From Epiperipatus broadwayi (Eukaryota; Onychophora; Udeonychophora; Euonychophora; Peripatidae), in assembly GCA_028023455.1 (NCBI GenBank), contig JAQFVV010000457.1, positions 1-64,000 of the forward strand: a stretch of 64,000 nt of DNA, read 5' to 3'. Position numbers and translations under genes: made by a program. Positions 24,380-37,002 of this stretch are shown here, piece after piece; the stretch's first letter is position 1; each line of letters opens with the position of its first letter. Under the pieces are notes generated by a model. That model saw nothing but the letters and a program-made list of their open reading frames with translations. It did not search any database and had not been told where the DNA came from.

Positions 24380-25250
24380 AAGCATTTTAAAAGCTGTCGC
24401 TTATTTAACTCTCTCAGACTTGTACATATTATAAATCTAAAATACTTATTTAACAGATGTATTAACAAGGGAAAAATTTTATATTTAACATCATTATTTA
24501 AAACATTTAGGAAAAATTATATATATTATTTAGCGCACACACTTGATTACTACCTTTCTATCTTTGACTGCGAAAGCCCCTTAAAAGCTGTCACTAATTT
24601 AATTCTCTCAGACTTGGAAATATTATTTGGGACATTTAAAAAAAATTATATATAACATCGTTATTTAAAGCATTTATGAAAAATTATTATATATTATTAT
24701 TTAGCGCACATTTCAAACCTTGGGCATATTATATTTATTTATAAGATATTAATTAAAACGGAAAAAGAATTATTATATATCTCACTATTATTATTCTATA
24801 TTGTACACACTTTATCTTATTATTTTAAATGTGAGAGCCCCTTAAAAGCTGTCACTATTTTATCACATTGTAAACTCGAAAATACTATTATGTTATTAAA
24901 ATCATTTATAGAAACTTATATATATATAAAAACACTATTTAAAACATACTTTTTACTTTATTATTATAACTGTGGAGGCTCCTTAGAACTACCACTATTT
25001 TATTTATGGGCATCCTGCATGTAGTTTCACGTCTATGACCCAGAAAAAAAAACATTATAGAACATCTTATTCACTTCTTTGAAAACAAACACATTTTATT
25101 TTATAAAAATGAGAGCCCCTTAAAAGCTGTCACTCTTTTATATCACTGGAAACTTACATATATATGAAACTATAAACATTATTTGGGAAAGCACTTCTTC
25201 ATCTTTAATTAATATGTAAGTAAAAGCCCCTTAAAAGCTGTTACTTCTTT
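24380..25250. repeat. Six dispersed copies of GCCCCTTAAAAGCTGTCACT core
   Basis: The core or a close variant occurs at about 24383, 24576, 24837, 24977, 25115 and 25225, all in the same orientation, spaced 110-260 bp apart. AT-rich DNA between them shares pieces such as TTTAGCGCACA and TCTCTCAGACTTG. This looks like a degenerate tandem array of a longer unit. Confidence 0.7.
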
Positions 25251-26465
25251 TTACTTCTTTTTTAAAAAACTCATGAGAATTATACATGTAATGAACATTT
25301 ATGGACAAGGAATAAAACATTATATAACACTATTATTATTCAAATCATACACATGAAAGAAAACAAAACAAAACTGCCACTAATCTATTTTATAAGTTCG
25401 TGAAAATGAAAAAAAACTTTTAAAACTTTTATGTGTGAAAAAAAAATGAGTATATGACATACTATTTACTTGAAACATATTTTTATATATATATACTGAG
25501 AGAAAATATTTATATTTATCTTAACAATGACTCATAGGGAGTGTGTACCAATATTCAAAAAACATTTTAAGCTGGGTGTCCAAAAAAAAAAATTTCAAAA
25601 AAAAAAAAAATTTTTTTTTTTAAAACATGTGTTATATCTATCACTATCTACTATTATATCAGGTATATGGGTGTTTGTATTCGAAGCCCTATGTTGACAT
25701 GCCAAACCCAGAGGAAAAAAAAATCTGTGCCGGTTGGATTTGTATGTTCACGTAACAAGATCTACCATCTAGGCAAAAGTACCTCGAATCCAATCATGCG
25801 CAAGATACACAGGTCAGGAACACTCATGAACTCTGCCCTACTTACCTATGTCCCAGATCTATAACATTATGAGCAACAATCCCGATGACATCGATTAATT
25901 TACTTCTCACCCGCCGGCATCGATCATCGGAGACACAAAAAGACTCTAGACTAAACTTATATGATAGAATAACTTAATAACTAGTTATATTTTATGAGCA
26001 ATAAAGGCTCATGACCTAGCATATTAATTATGTATTGAGCGGAGATCATCTAGTCATATTTAGCATAAGTAATAACTTAATATATTGTCTTAACTAAAAG
26101 AAAGCAATGGTTCGAGTTTGATATATATATATTTAAGATTTCTTAATAACACAATTATGTCGGGTTATTTAGCCGACGTTAGCCTCATGAGTATTATATA
26201 TATGTGTTTGATTCATATTTAACGATAACATTATAATTGCGGCTATGCCAATAATATATATATGTGATTAAATGAATTAGCGCTATTAGAATACATTGTT
26301 GGAATACTATTACACCCCCAGAGACGAAGAGCATTTACTTAATTTAAACAATAATAATTTTACAAGCAGATATATTTGGTTACATTCAATATTATTAATT
26401 TGGAGTTATAGATAATTAATGCATGAGATGGGTAATGAATAATTATATCATCATCATCATCATTA

Positions 26466-26918
26466 TCAACCATTATCAATCCACTGCAGGACAAAGGTCT
26501 CTCCAAGTTTAATCCATCTTCTCTGATCTTTAGCTTCTCTTCTCCACATCACCCCTGCACACTTTCTTATTTCATCCATCCATCTCACATATGGTCTCTT
26601 TCTGGGTCTTTTACAATCTCTTGGAATCCAGTTTAAAATTTCAATTGTCCATCTATTATCATCTCTTCTAGCAATATGTCCAGCCCAACTCCACTTCAAT
26701 CTGTTAATTTTTTCAATGATGTCAGTAACACCTGTTTGTTCTCTTACCCATACATTGCATTTTCGATCTCTTCTTGTCACTCCCAACATACACCTCTCCA
26801 TACTTCTTTGAGTGGTCTGAAGTCTCTGTATTGCTCTTCTATTGAGTGTCCAAGTCTCAGATCCATAAGTAAGAACTGGTAAAACACATTTGTTAAAAAA
26901 ACCTTCCTTTTCAAACAC
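26466..26918 (-). pseudogene. RTE ORF C-terminal segment
   Basis: 150 codons contain LTYGSETWTLN, a VTRRDRKCN motif, WSWAGHIARRDDNRW and the tryptophan-rich C-terminus VMWRREAKDQRRW, typical of the RTE C-terminal region. It ends at a stop about 18 bp before the (TGA)n tail. Confidence 0.88.
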
Positions 26919-27268
26919 ATAGGCATATTTCCTTTTAGTATCAAGTTATTTCTACCAAAAGCACTCCAACCAATTTTAATTCTATGATTAATTTCCTCCA
27001 TTATGTTTTCATCTGTATTAATAATCTGACCAAGGTATTTGTAACTGTTAACTTCTTCTAATTCATCATAATCAATCTTTATTTTCATATTTTGAGCAAA
27101 CCGATTAAACATTACTTTAGTCTTTTTAACATTTATCTTTAGTCCTACTTTCCTACTTTCATCTGATAACTCCTGCAACATTTGCTGCAGCTCTGAAGCA
27201 TTATTTGCAAAAACAACTACATCATCTGCGAAATCTAAATGACTTAAATAATCTCCATTTACTTTCAT
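26777..27268 (-). pseudogene. RTE reverse transcriptase, FADD palm segment
   Basis: Contains HLDFADDVVVFA (second and third catalytic Asp), then KTKVMFN and SYKYLGQIIN, the palm and thumb region of LINE RTs. Reading goes off frame near 26915, where the rest of the protein (KCVLPVLTYGSETWT) lies in the frame of the next entry. Confidence 0.9.
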
Positions 27269-27280
27269 TCCTTTAGTTTC

Positions 27281-28048
27281 TCATTTTAATCCACAAAATA
27301 CTTCTTGCAGCACTGCTGTAAAAAGTTTTGGAAATATGGAGTCACCTTGTCTTACACCTTTCTCAATGTTGACTTTCCCAGTATCATTATGTAATCTAAT
27401 TGTTGCTGTTGCATTTTTATAAATATTCTTTAAAATATGACAATATCCTGGATCTATACCTTGATGATCCAATGCTTTAATCACTGAAGAAATGTTTATA
27501 GAATCAAATGCCTTTTCATAATCTACAAATCCAAAACATAATGACAACTCATATTCATTTGTCCTTTCTATAACTTCTCTCAATACCTGAATATGATCTA
27601 CTGTACTAAAACCACTTTTAAATCCAGCTTGTTCTCTTGGTTGGTGGAAATCCAATGTTCTCTGTAGACGAGTTGTAATTATTTTGGTAAAAATTTTATA
27701 TAAAACTGATAAAAGGCTGATAGGTCTGTAATTTCTAATATCTTCTTTATCACCTTTTTTAAATATTAATATTATTACTGCATTCTTCCAATCATCCGGT
27801 ACATCTTTATCATTTAGACATTTGGTATATAACTTTGCTAAAAAATTTTCTGTTTCTTCACCTGCTTCTTTTAATATATCAATTATAATTCCATCATTAC
27901 CTGGAGCCTTTCCTTTCTTCATACATTTAATTGCATTTCTCACTTCTTCATTTAAAATTCTGGGCAATTCGGAAGATGTAATAGATATAGGAGGTACTTG
28001 ATCTTTATTACTATATAATTCTTGATAAACATTTTCTACCAATTTCAT
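27281..28048 (-). pseudogene. RTE reverse transcriptase, N-terminal part
   Basis: 255 codons cover RT motifs in order: [50 protein letters not shown] (first catalytic Asp) and [12 protein letters not shown]. The frame ends with a TGA after FCGLK. The next four codons (ETKG) lead in frame into the FADD segment, so the stop is a lesion. Confidence 0.9.
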
Positions 28049-28178
28049 GATGTCATCTCTCTTTTTAGTAATAATTCCATCTTTTTTCCTTATTGCAGAT
28101 ATAAATTTCCTACCAATACCAAAATGTTGTTTTACATTCTTAAGACTTTTATTTTCTTCTACAGCTTTTCTTGCTAGT

Positions 28179-28565
28179 TCAGTTATATTTTCTTATATCG
28201 TTTTCAACTCTTTTCCGCACCATTTTACAAAATTCGAGATATTCAATTCTTTTTAGTGCATCATTTTTGTATATCTTCATATTTCTTCTTTTCTTCATAA
28301 ATTCTCTAGTTTCAATAGAAATTTTGTTGGTCAATTGCTGCTTTTGTCTACCAGCTATCTTTGTTGCAGTTTTTAAAAGTGTATCAGTTATTTTCATATT
28401 AATTTCATTCAAATCTGAATCATGTTCAAAATCTACTAATACTTGAAATCGATTTGTAAGTTCTAATTTAAATTCATTAGAATGTTTCTGAAGATTAGGA
28501 ATATCAACTGTAAATATTGTTTTTCTTAACAATTTTTGTCTTTCTAGTTTTACATTAACACGCAT
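28179..28565 (-). pseudogene. RTE linker between endonuclease and RT
   Basis: 128 codons in frame with the endonuclease segment, basic and helix-rich, with no catalytic motif. They correspond to the linker between endonuclease and RT of RTE ORFs. The frame is lost near 28175, just after IRKYN. In the related copy at 50966-51010 the protein continues as ELARKSIEEN, and the matching residues here are found in another frame, showing a small deletion. Confidence 0.75.
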
Positions 28566-28580
28566 CTTGCACCTTACTAA

Positions 28581-29234
28581 TCAATGATCACTTCCTGTGT
28601 TAAATCTATTAAAAACATTACAATCTTGAAATATGTATTTCCTGTTAGTCAAAATATAATCCAATTCTGCTGTACCTTCATTTGGATGTTTCCATGTCCA
28701 TTTTCTTTTAACATTTTTCTCAAAAAAAGAATTCATAATATAAAGTTTTTCTTTTTCTGCAAACTCCACAAGTCTATGTCCTCTCTCATTTCTATTACCA
28801 TAACCAAAATTACCTACAGCACTTTCATCTTTCATTTGTTTACCAATTCTAGCATTAAAGTCTCCCATAACAATTTTAAAATGTTGTTTACTCTTATCAA
28901 AAGCCTTTTGTACATCCATATAAAAATCTTCTACTACTTCATCACTATGAGAACTTGTTGGGGCATAAACCTGAATTATCTGCATTTGGTATCTGCTATT
29001 AAGTTGTATAACTAATCTTGCCACTCTGTCTGATACACCATCAATCTCCACAATATTGTTCTTCCACTTTTTATTTATAATGAATCCTATTCCACTTGTA
29101 TTTCCAATATTTGTGCCTTTATAATAAAATATATGTCCACTTTTTAAATCAATTGTCTCTTCACCTTTTCTTCTAACTTCACAAAGTCCAATAATATCCC
29201 ATTTAATATAAGAGAGTTCTTCTAATTCTTGCAA
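28581..29234 (-). pseudogene. RTE endonuclease domain
   Basis: 217 codons of an APE-type endonuclease. Landmarks are LCEVRR near residue 18 (catalytic Glu), QVYAPTSS, GDFNARIG around residue 125, a WTWKHP...LDYIL motif, and the terminal SDH. These are the metal-binding and catalytic signatures of the fold, which nicks the target DNA. The frame ends at a TGA immediately after SDH, and the same frame continues as LVRCKMRVNVKL, so this is a stop mutation in a longer ORF, not a natural end. The true N-terminus of the ORF lies upstream; the first Met here is internal or near it. Confidence 0.88.
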
Positions 29235-29442
29235 TCTTCCTTCACTTGAAAGTGATATCTGCAGTTGTAAGTACCTAAATAAAAAGTTGTCATCAAATGG
29301 CAGCCTAGGTCCGCAATCAGAAGATTCTTAGCACCCTCCGCCTTCGGCCACCAACCGCTGCCTTGGTTGGTGACTTTACAGCCTCCTGGGAATAAGGACC
29401 ATGCTTTAGAATAGAATAATTATATAAACGATACTAAATCTA

Positions 29443-29892
29443 TCACATTAATACGTATATTAAACTAATGGAAATATGTTTGTTTAAAGAAATCATTTCA
29501 TTATGGCTTATGAATACTTCTGGGTGACTAATAAGATACTGAAAGGTGGTGCGTGCATGGCGGCTGATTGTGTTGGTCCAATTATGGATCCTGGAGTGTG
29601 CTTCATCAATTTTTAATAACGAAGTGGACCGATTTCCTCTGCAAACGTAGGCAGGGTCGGTTTGATGAACAAAAGAGTCCAGATTCCCTGGAATAAAATA
29701 CAGGTGAATCATGGATGATGAAGAGTGGTCGGCAATGTCATTATCAGTCTGGATTTTCCAGAGTGATCCCCATATAAAGCATGCACATAAGACCAAGGAT
29801 GTCCCCAGGGTGGTTTTACAACCTGGTTTAAGGACATAGAGAATGACGATGGGGCCCAACTTCGCGCGTGCCTCCATGTGAGAAAGAAGCAC
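29443..29892 (-). other. 149-codon open frame in long repeat, copy 2
   Basis: Partner of the frame at 20793-21245 with the same start context. Replacement differences are dense and include cysteines changed to Trp, Arg, Tyr and His. No function can be assigned, and the pattern argues against selection on this protein in at least one copy. Confidence 0.2.
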
Positions 29893-31370
29893 AAATATAT
29901 ATATATACGAAATGGCCTTTATGCACGAAACGCTTAATAATATAATATAAATATAATTCTAAAATTAAAGATTGTCGAAACGTATTTATTGCCCATAAAT
30001 TATGAAATATTCGGGGCGTAATGACATGGCTTCACTAAGCAAACATGGATAATTATTATACTTAAATATAAAGCTAAGATCTTAAGGTCCCCCTCCCCCT
30101 TACATTACGTTACTTAATATTATTCATTACTTTTTACACTAATAATAAATCTCAATTTTGGTTAATCAATGCCCTTGTGGAAATATACAAATTATTACAA
30201 AATAAGTGGGTGGTGGTAATAGCTAAGATGGGTTTTACATATACAATATAATTTAAGAATAAAAGATAGCACATTATTTAGGAAGGAGAATGTGAAAAAC
30301 AGACGTCAAATCTGTTTTTCTACAGTAAACATGAAAAATATAATTAGTTTATTTATCTAAAATTGCAAGCACCTGGGCAAGTCGAATAAGACTTGTTTTG
30401 ATCAAATTATAAAAATTATTTACCCAGTAAATGATGGGTGGGGAAACAAAAATAAATTATATGCTGACAATTTTAGAATACTATTGGCATTTATTTTAAA
30501 ATATAAATACATAAATGTAAATGAAAATTATTTGCCACTTGGAATTAAAAGAAAAGGAAAAACATTTTATAAGAGGCTTAATATAGATTAGTTATATAGA
30601 GTTATAGAATATATATTTGAAGACATTTAATATAAATGACTTAAAATATAAATATTACCGAGAAGGCAGGATTTAGGAATTATAAGCGGTCAAAGTTCTT
30701 TTACCTTGATTATTTGGAAGAGCGTTTCACTTGGAGTCAGTCCATTAGTATTATTTCACTAGATCTAGGGTAGCATTATTATTTGAGAGATAGCATTTCA
30801 TTTTCACTGGGAAATATCTAAAGTTCATTAGTATGAGATGCAGAGCTTCGTTGATGGGAACAGCATATTAGAACGAAGGGACAAGGTGAAATTTCCTACT
30901 CATGACACATTGAGTGAGAATTAAAACTGGCATGGAATTTGTATAGCAACATAGCTATTTAATGGTCTCCTCCCTTTGTGGATTCAAATCCAGCAGTATA
31001 TATACTTTTATTTTGAAGCTGTAACTTCGCAACTACTGCTGGACCTGAGGCGGTTTAAGCACTTAAGGTTTCTCTGGAATAGTTTGACTGGATACTCTTA
31101 TCTAGTAAGATGTTTGAAACAATGCAAGTTTGTTATCATTTTCTCGAACGATTGTTTTAAAATATATCTTAGGATTTTAAAACAAGCTAGCATGGACAAT
31201 TTCCACTAATGGGTTTATTTTATTATTACGATTTCGTAATCTTTTACTTTAATCTAAGGGGTCTTCCGGGTAATTGTTTTTCGATAGACTTCTTAACAAG
31301 ATTGCATCATTTCTGGCTACAAAATTGTATATGAAAAAATAATAAGTTTCATATATAATACCTTATATAT

Positions 31371-34300
31371 TGTACCCTCCTCCTCCGTCATCTCCATAGA
31401 AAAACAATCCATAATAATCTATATTTAAATTATATTCCGGGTTCTCTCTCTCTATAGCTCAGTCTTAAACAAAAATGAATCAAATTAAGTTATCAAAAAA
31501 TGATTACTACTAGCTCTAAACTTTAAAATATAAATACAATTATATTATCAAAATTTTATTATTTCATGAGACATGGAGCGACGACACGGGGAGTGAGACA
31601 GACTACATTGAGATATATCCACATGATACTATCCCAATGGCATAAGAACACTATACTAAATAATCAATTTATGGTATTCTTATGACTTTCCAAGCTCTTT
31701 GCATTACGATTAAGATAATAATCATATCTTATTATTCTTTATAATAATAATCTAGCTCAATTAAATAATTTAAGTAAATAATTGAAATAAAATCAAATCA
31801 AATAAATCTCAGGTTCATAAATTGCATTTAAACTGATTTAAATTACGATAGTAAACTATGAGAAGGGAATTTTATGTCATAAATTCACTACGTAACAACT
31901 AACAATAATAAATAAGAATAATGATAATAATAGTATAATGTAATCCTATTTCTTCTTAAATGAAATAAATAAATAAATAAATATTACATTTGTGGTATTA
32001 TTTAATAATCCGACAATCAAAATACGTGTTGTAATATTAGCATATAATTTATTTAATATTGTGGCAACCAACTTATGACCAATAAACGATATAACTATAA
32101 TCCTTTAATTTTATCATTTAAATAAACTTTCAAGAATTATTATAACACTTTTATGTTTATCTACTTTGTGCAAAATTATATGTCTGTTGCAATTATAAAT
32201 GTGTATTGCGATATCATGCATTCTATGTAGAGAAATATAACTAAGACACGAAGCTTACAAATAAATTTACAACATAGTTTATTAATAATTATACAAATAA
32301 CAATATTTACATTATGTACATCGGATATCCCTACTTTCCTGTTACAAAATTACTTTACTAGTTTATCTTTTAACATTAAATTTCTACTTATTTTATTTTT
32401 AACTCTTATACAGTATTATTATTATTATATATCTGATTTTAGTTTAGCTTGTTACAAAATTGTATCTATCAATAATTATCATTACTACTTTATATCTCTT
32501 AATTTTAAAATTATATTTTTACAAAAATTTTTACCTTCGTAATAAAACTATACAAAATCATAAAATTCTATTTTTATATTATTCGTATGGAATCCTAAAG
32601 ATTCAAACCCTTCTTGACAGTTTGATGTTCCGTTTTATTATTGACTATACAATAATTATTAATCAAATACTTATCCAAGCCTTTGCTTCTTATGGTAACT
32701 ATAATCATTAACACAACATGCACAAATACATATATCTGTTACACATTATTGAATCATTTTTCAACCAACATGCAATCTCTATTTTTAAATATCATATAGA
32801 ATATTAAAATTTTATTATTACTTTAAAAACTTTGTTTAGATTTTTCCTTTAAAATCTTATATTCATTTCAGAATTACTTTTAAAACTATATCATATGATT
32901 CTTCATCTCTTTATGACATTTATACTTTCACTTTTAAAATAACAATTCTAAATCATTCTAGTAAATAAACTATTCTTACATAACGACAACCTAGCCTCAT
33001 TTCTATTTTATGTATCATTTCTATAAAATATCTTTCTGACGATGTATATTCATGAAACAAGGATAGCGAAAATAGATGCGCAGGATCAAAACAACTAGAA
33101 TATTATCCTTCATAAAACTTGACAATGATGGCACAGTGAATTTAAAGAACACCATAGAGGAGTGACCTTTATCTGTCTATCCACCTCTACTATAGGATTG
33201 ATGCTAAAGCTATTCTTTCAGCTTTATATAACATCAAAAAGTTTCAAAGATACGTAAAAACACTGTCCAAAATATATGTGTTCAGTGATAGGACTTAGTT
33301 AGCTATACTGAATTCACACAAAATACTATGATCCAAATATTTGATTTTTCTTATTTCTTGGCAAAAAACATCATCTTGGTTTCCTTTACACCAGTACTAC
33401 CAAGTCACTATCCGATTTTATTTCTCTAGATTTATCTATGCATTACATCGACAAATTTCTGTCTACATTTCTAACAATAATAAAATTCATTTTTAGTTCA
33501 AACTATACAGCTATTCTTAAGAAAATCTTTTACTACTTATTTCGTATATTTATAATATACCAACCATTTTAAAATTATCTGAAGATTATGCAACATAAAA
33601 GTTCAAAAGAATCACATAATTATTATGATACTTATTATTAATTATATTTTTTAAAACAACTTATTGCATGCACATTTAAAATTACTACTATCTCAAATAT
33701 ATGTTTTAATGTTGGACAAAATGTGTACTTATAATTTAAAAACTTTCATACATCATTCTTCATTAATAAATGACCTAAAAAAAAAATACATTATGCATTA
33801 TCAACAATATCACAATTACCAAAACGATCTCTATCTTCTTGATCGTATTCTGAAGGCTTCACCATTCCATTACTTCTTGTAGATATTTAAAACTTCCATA
33901 CATACATTTTATTTTTATAATAATATTTCTATCATTCTATTAAGCTATTATATTTAAAATCTCATTATTCTTAAATTCATGTTTATATGTTTCCCTAAGC
34001 TAATATAGAATTTTTATATTTTAAATACAATCAAATAAAATATTAAATTATATTTACGATACTGCTTTGTCGAACTTGCTTGAAAATTGTTCATCGTAAA
34101 GCTAAAAAAAAAAATATACTTTATTTTTTCTTTCAGTCACTTAATGTTCTATAAAAAAAAATAACTCTGTTTAATAATCTTCATCGACGATGATCCTTAG
34201 TTTTCTCAATATTTTATACACTTATTAATTCTTGATGTCTCCAACATAGTCTGCTAGCTTTTTCCCGCGCGTCTGGTTTCCCCCGATGCATCTTGTAGAT

Positions 34301-35898
34301 ATTTTATTTTAAATCTTCAATAAATTTCTGGTTTCCATGGATCCATTTTTATTTAGTCATTTAATCTTATATTTGTTTCCATCAAGTATTTTCTCCATTT
34401 AGTATGTTATAATATTTTTTTCTCTGACGATATAAAGTTTTTTCGGCTCCTCTCAATAAAATACTTATAGCACTTTTATATTAGTCTTTAACTTTTACTT
34501 TACTTTAACATTCGGGAACTATAGTTTTAGTAATGTTTCCTTTTTAAAATAAACACTTTTCTTCATTATTATTTTTCTTGGTACTAGAACGCATTTTAAA
34601 ATTTTGTTCATATAGAAGTATAACTTAGCTTTAAGATAGCTCTGTAAATTTATCGTCATAAATTGTTCTTGACGATCAGCAGCTTCTTTTTTAGATTTGC
34701 ACATATCGTCCCAATTGTATTCCTTTCAGTTATAAGATTAAGTTTCAGGTTGAGCACAACTAAAGTGGCATTAAGATGATTTCCAATTATTTTTCTTTCA
34801 GCAATCACTTTAAATATTTTTTCTTGTACTTCCATGTTACTGTAGGCTTTCTGGTTAAATTTGAATAAAATTTCCTGGTAAGATCACTTATAAAATTAGA
34901 AATTCATGTCTTTGCAGTCAAAAATATATTATATGTTACCGAATAACTTTTAGAATAATATGAAATTATAGATTTATATTACTTTCAGCTACGATGTTAC
35001 CAGCTATCAAATGTGTTACTTTCTCCTTCACTTTCACATTACTTCTCCCGCTTTGTATAATTCTTAGATTTTTGTCTGTTAATTTTACATCCTTTGATTG
35101 GTTAATATTTATTTTAGCGCGAACAATTTATTCATTTTATTTTGATAACAGAATGTATGTTATAAAATTAAGAATTGATGACGTAATGTCTGGAATATTT
35201 ATACCAATATTTTTAAATTCAATTATAGTTTTATAAAGAAAAATCATCTAAGTTTTAAAATAATTATTAAAACAATATTTAATATTTATAACTTTCATTT
35301 TAATGATCGATGGCAATTATATCTAGTTTTAAATTCACACAGTTTATTATTATTTTACCAAGAGTGTGCGTGAAGGTATTTAATATACGGTCACGTGTTT
35401 ACTAACTTTTATCAAAATGATTTTTATTTACGTCTTGGTTTAAATTACCAAAACTGATATATTTTTTATAAATTTTGGAAAATAATTTATAATGTTAAAC
35501 TAAATATAACTCTCACCATCCCACAGTTTATTAATAAATTATACTCTATTAAATTTGATTATTAAATACAATTATACACTACATTTCATTTATTTAATTT
35601 ATTAGTTTTTTAAATATTATACTAAATAATTGATATACTTTTAACTATCTATAGCTGTATTATTTTATATGGCCAGCTTTCACAACCATAAGCAATGATA
35701 TGATTAAGCTTTATTTAATTGTTTTCTTTTAAAATAATTTATTACACTGTTACATACCAGGTATTTTTAGCTTTAAATTGTACTATAAAATCTCATTCTC
35801 TTATTATTATTTATATATCTTACAAATATAACTTAAAATTTAAAATTTTTTAATAATTGACCTTTCTACCCTACCTATGACCTACAGACAAGGGCACA
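31371..35898. mobile_element. 4.5-kb AT-rich insertion in long repeat copy 2
   Basis: Comparison with copy 1 (about 22715) defines the insertion. It begins TGTACCCTCC and ends AGGGCACA, so the ends form an 8-bp imperfect inverted repeat (TGTRCCCT). It sits in an ATATAT target, so the duplication length is ambiguous. The interior is extremely AT-rich. One minus-strand frame of about 77 codons (about 34670-34900) reads like protein but matches no family I know. Class unknown: either a non-autonomous DNA element, or an LTR-type element given its TG...CA ends. Confidence 0.65.
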
Positions 35899-36185
35899 AT
35901 ATATATAATATAACTTTATTAATATATTCACAATCTCCTACACTGAAATATATAGATATTTATTATTTATGCCCGTATACACATGAGAATATTATTATGA
36001 AATAAAATATTTTTAAATTAAGATACATACGTGTTTACATTATTTGTTATAATATTAACCAAAAGAAATATATATATTATTAGCTATGTATATACGTGCG
36101 TAAAGGTGGGTTTGAATACAGATAGGTGGTAGGAGATTGGATGTGGGCTGTGAAGCAGGATCTGAGCATCAGATCATTTGCTTCA

Positions 36186-37000
36186 GTATATAACCTGCAA
36201 AACCTAGAATCGAGTAGTTATATAGAAGAGATGGAAATGAATCATTCTACTCCCTATACCTAGTAAAAAATAACAAACAGGAATTAAACATTCTATTAAA
36301 AAATTTGAAACAATTAATGCTGTCAGAATTTATAGCTGAATCATTACTACAGTAATAGACGGTGAGGTAGAAACATCATTGGCAGAGCAACACAAATCAT
36401 GAAATAATCTCATTTAAATAAAACTATAGTGAAAGAGGTATGTGGAAAAACCTATCAAAATAAAAGTAGTAATTGGGATAAATAATGAAATAAAATTTAT
36501 ATTGTATATCACTTAAGGTTACTCAAAGCTACATAATCTATTATGGGCAGAGAATCAACCATTTCTCTTGGCATTAAAATATGTATTCTTAAAACTATAT
36601 ATATATTAAAAGAAAAACTGGAAACAAAATATGGATATGTACACTATATTTATTTTTTCCAGAATACAACTCCCCATCACCATCACCTCAAGATTTATTT
36701 ATATGACAATAACAAATTACTTGTCTGCAAAACGGAAGGGAATTATTATAAAGTAGTTTAAGATATTAAAAAAATAAACTGTTGGAATTAGTTAATAAAA
36801 ACTTGATTCACTGAAAATTTAAATAAACAATGTCCAATGTGGTCAAATTTATATATGCAGTGATTATCACATAACTGTAACAAAAACCTAAGAGTTATGT
36901 CTCAGTCTCAACATAAAAAAGCTCTTGGCAATGTCAGAAAGCAACTTATATGATGATCAAAGATCTTAAGTCACCTTTCACCAAATCCCAATTTATAAGA
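36186..37000. other. Flank right of long repeat copy 2
   Basis: AT-rich. It may contain the 5' part (gag/protease) of the Ty3/gypsy element whose RT lies at 37.5 kb, but no motif is recognisable. A 72-codon frame at 36543-36761 is probably chance. Confidence 0.35.
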
Positions 37001-37002
37001 AT

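Larger units (their letters stand above)
23133..25725. other. 2.6-kb spacer between the long repeats
   Basis: Non-coding. It holds a minisatellite (23249-23449), pyrimidine-rich DNA (23680-23730) and a degenerate repeat region (24380-25250). The last bases before copy 2 are purine-rich (AGAGGAAAAAAAAA), which would fit a polypurine tract if the flanking repeats are LTRs. No convincing primer-binding site is seen after copy 1. Confidence 0.5.
26448..29414 (-). mobile_element. RTE-clade LINE, nearly full length
   Basis: A 2967-bp insertion flanked by a perfect 10-bp duplication AATAATTATA (26438-26447 and 29415-29424). The empty site is visible in the other long repeat at about 20770. The minus strand encodes an apurinic endonuclease followed by reverse transcriptase in one ORF. 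The 3' end is a (TGA)n microsatellite, typical of RTE elements. Lesions are few: two in-frame TGA stops (28581-28583 and 27281-27283), each where the second copy or family suggests arginine, and frameshifts near 28175 and 26915. A decayed relative lies at 49947-52575. Confidence 0.93.
25726..36185 (+). repeat. 3-kb long direct repeat, copy 2, with nested insertions
   Basis: The same sequence as 20029-23132, from TGTGCCGG to ATTTGCTTCA, interrupted by an RTE LINE (26448-29414) and a 4.5-kb insertion (31371-35898). With these removed the copy is about 2.96 kb, matching copy 1 without its own small insertion. No target duplication could be proven around either copy or around the pair. Confidence 0.75.

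Noticed and set aside
24380-25250. CRISPR-like array of short repeats
   Set aside because: Spacers vary from 110 to 260 bp and share sequence with each other, and the context is a eukaryotic genome.
28581-29015. 143-codon + strand frame opposite the RTE endonuclease
   Set aside because: Shadow of the antisense endonuclease frame, which carries clear catalytic motifs.
31371-35898. Nuclear copy of mitochondrial DNA
   Set aside because: Extreme AT content suggested it, but no mitochondrial protein or rRNA motif can be read in any frame.
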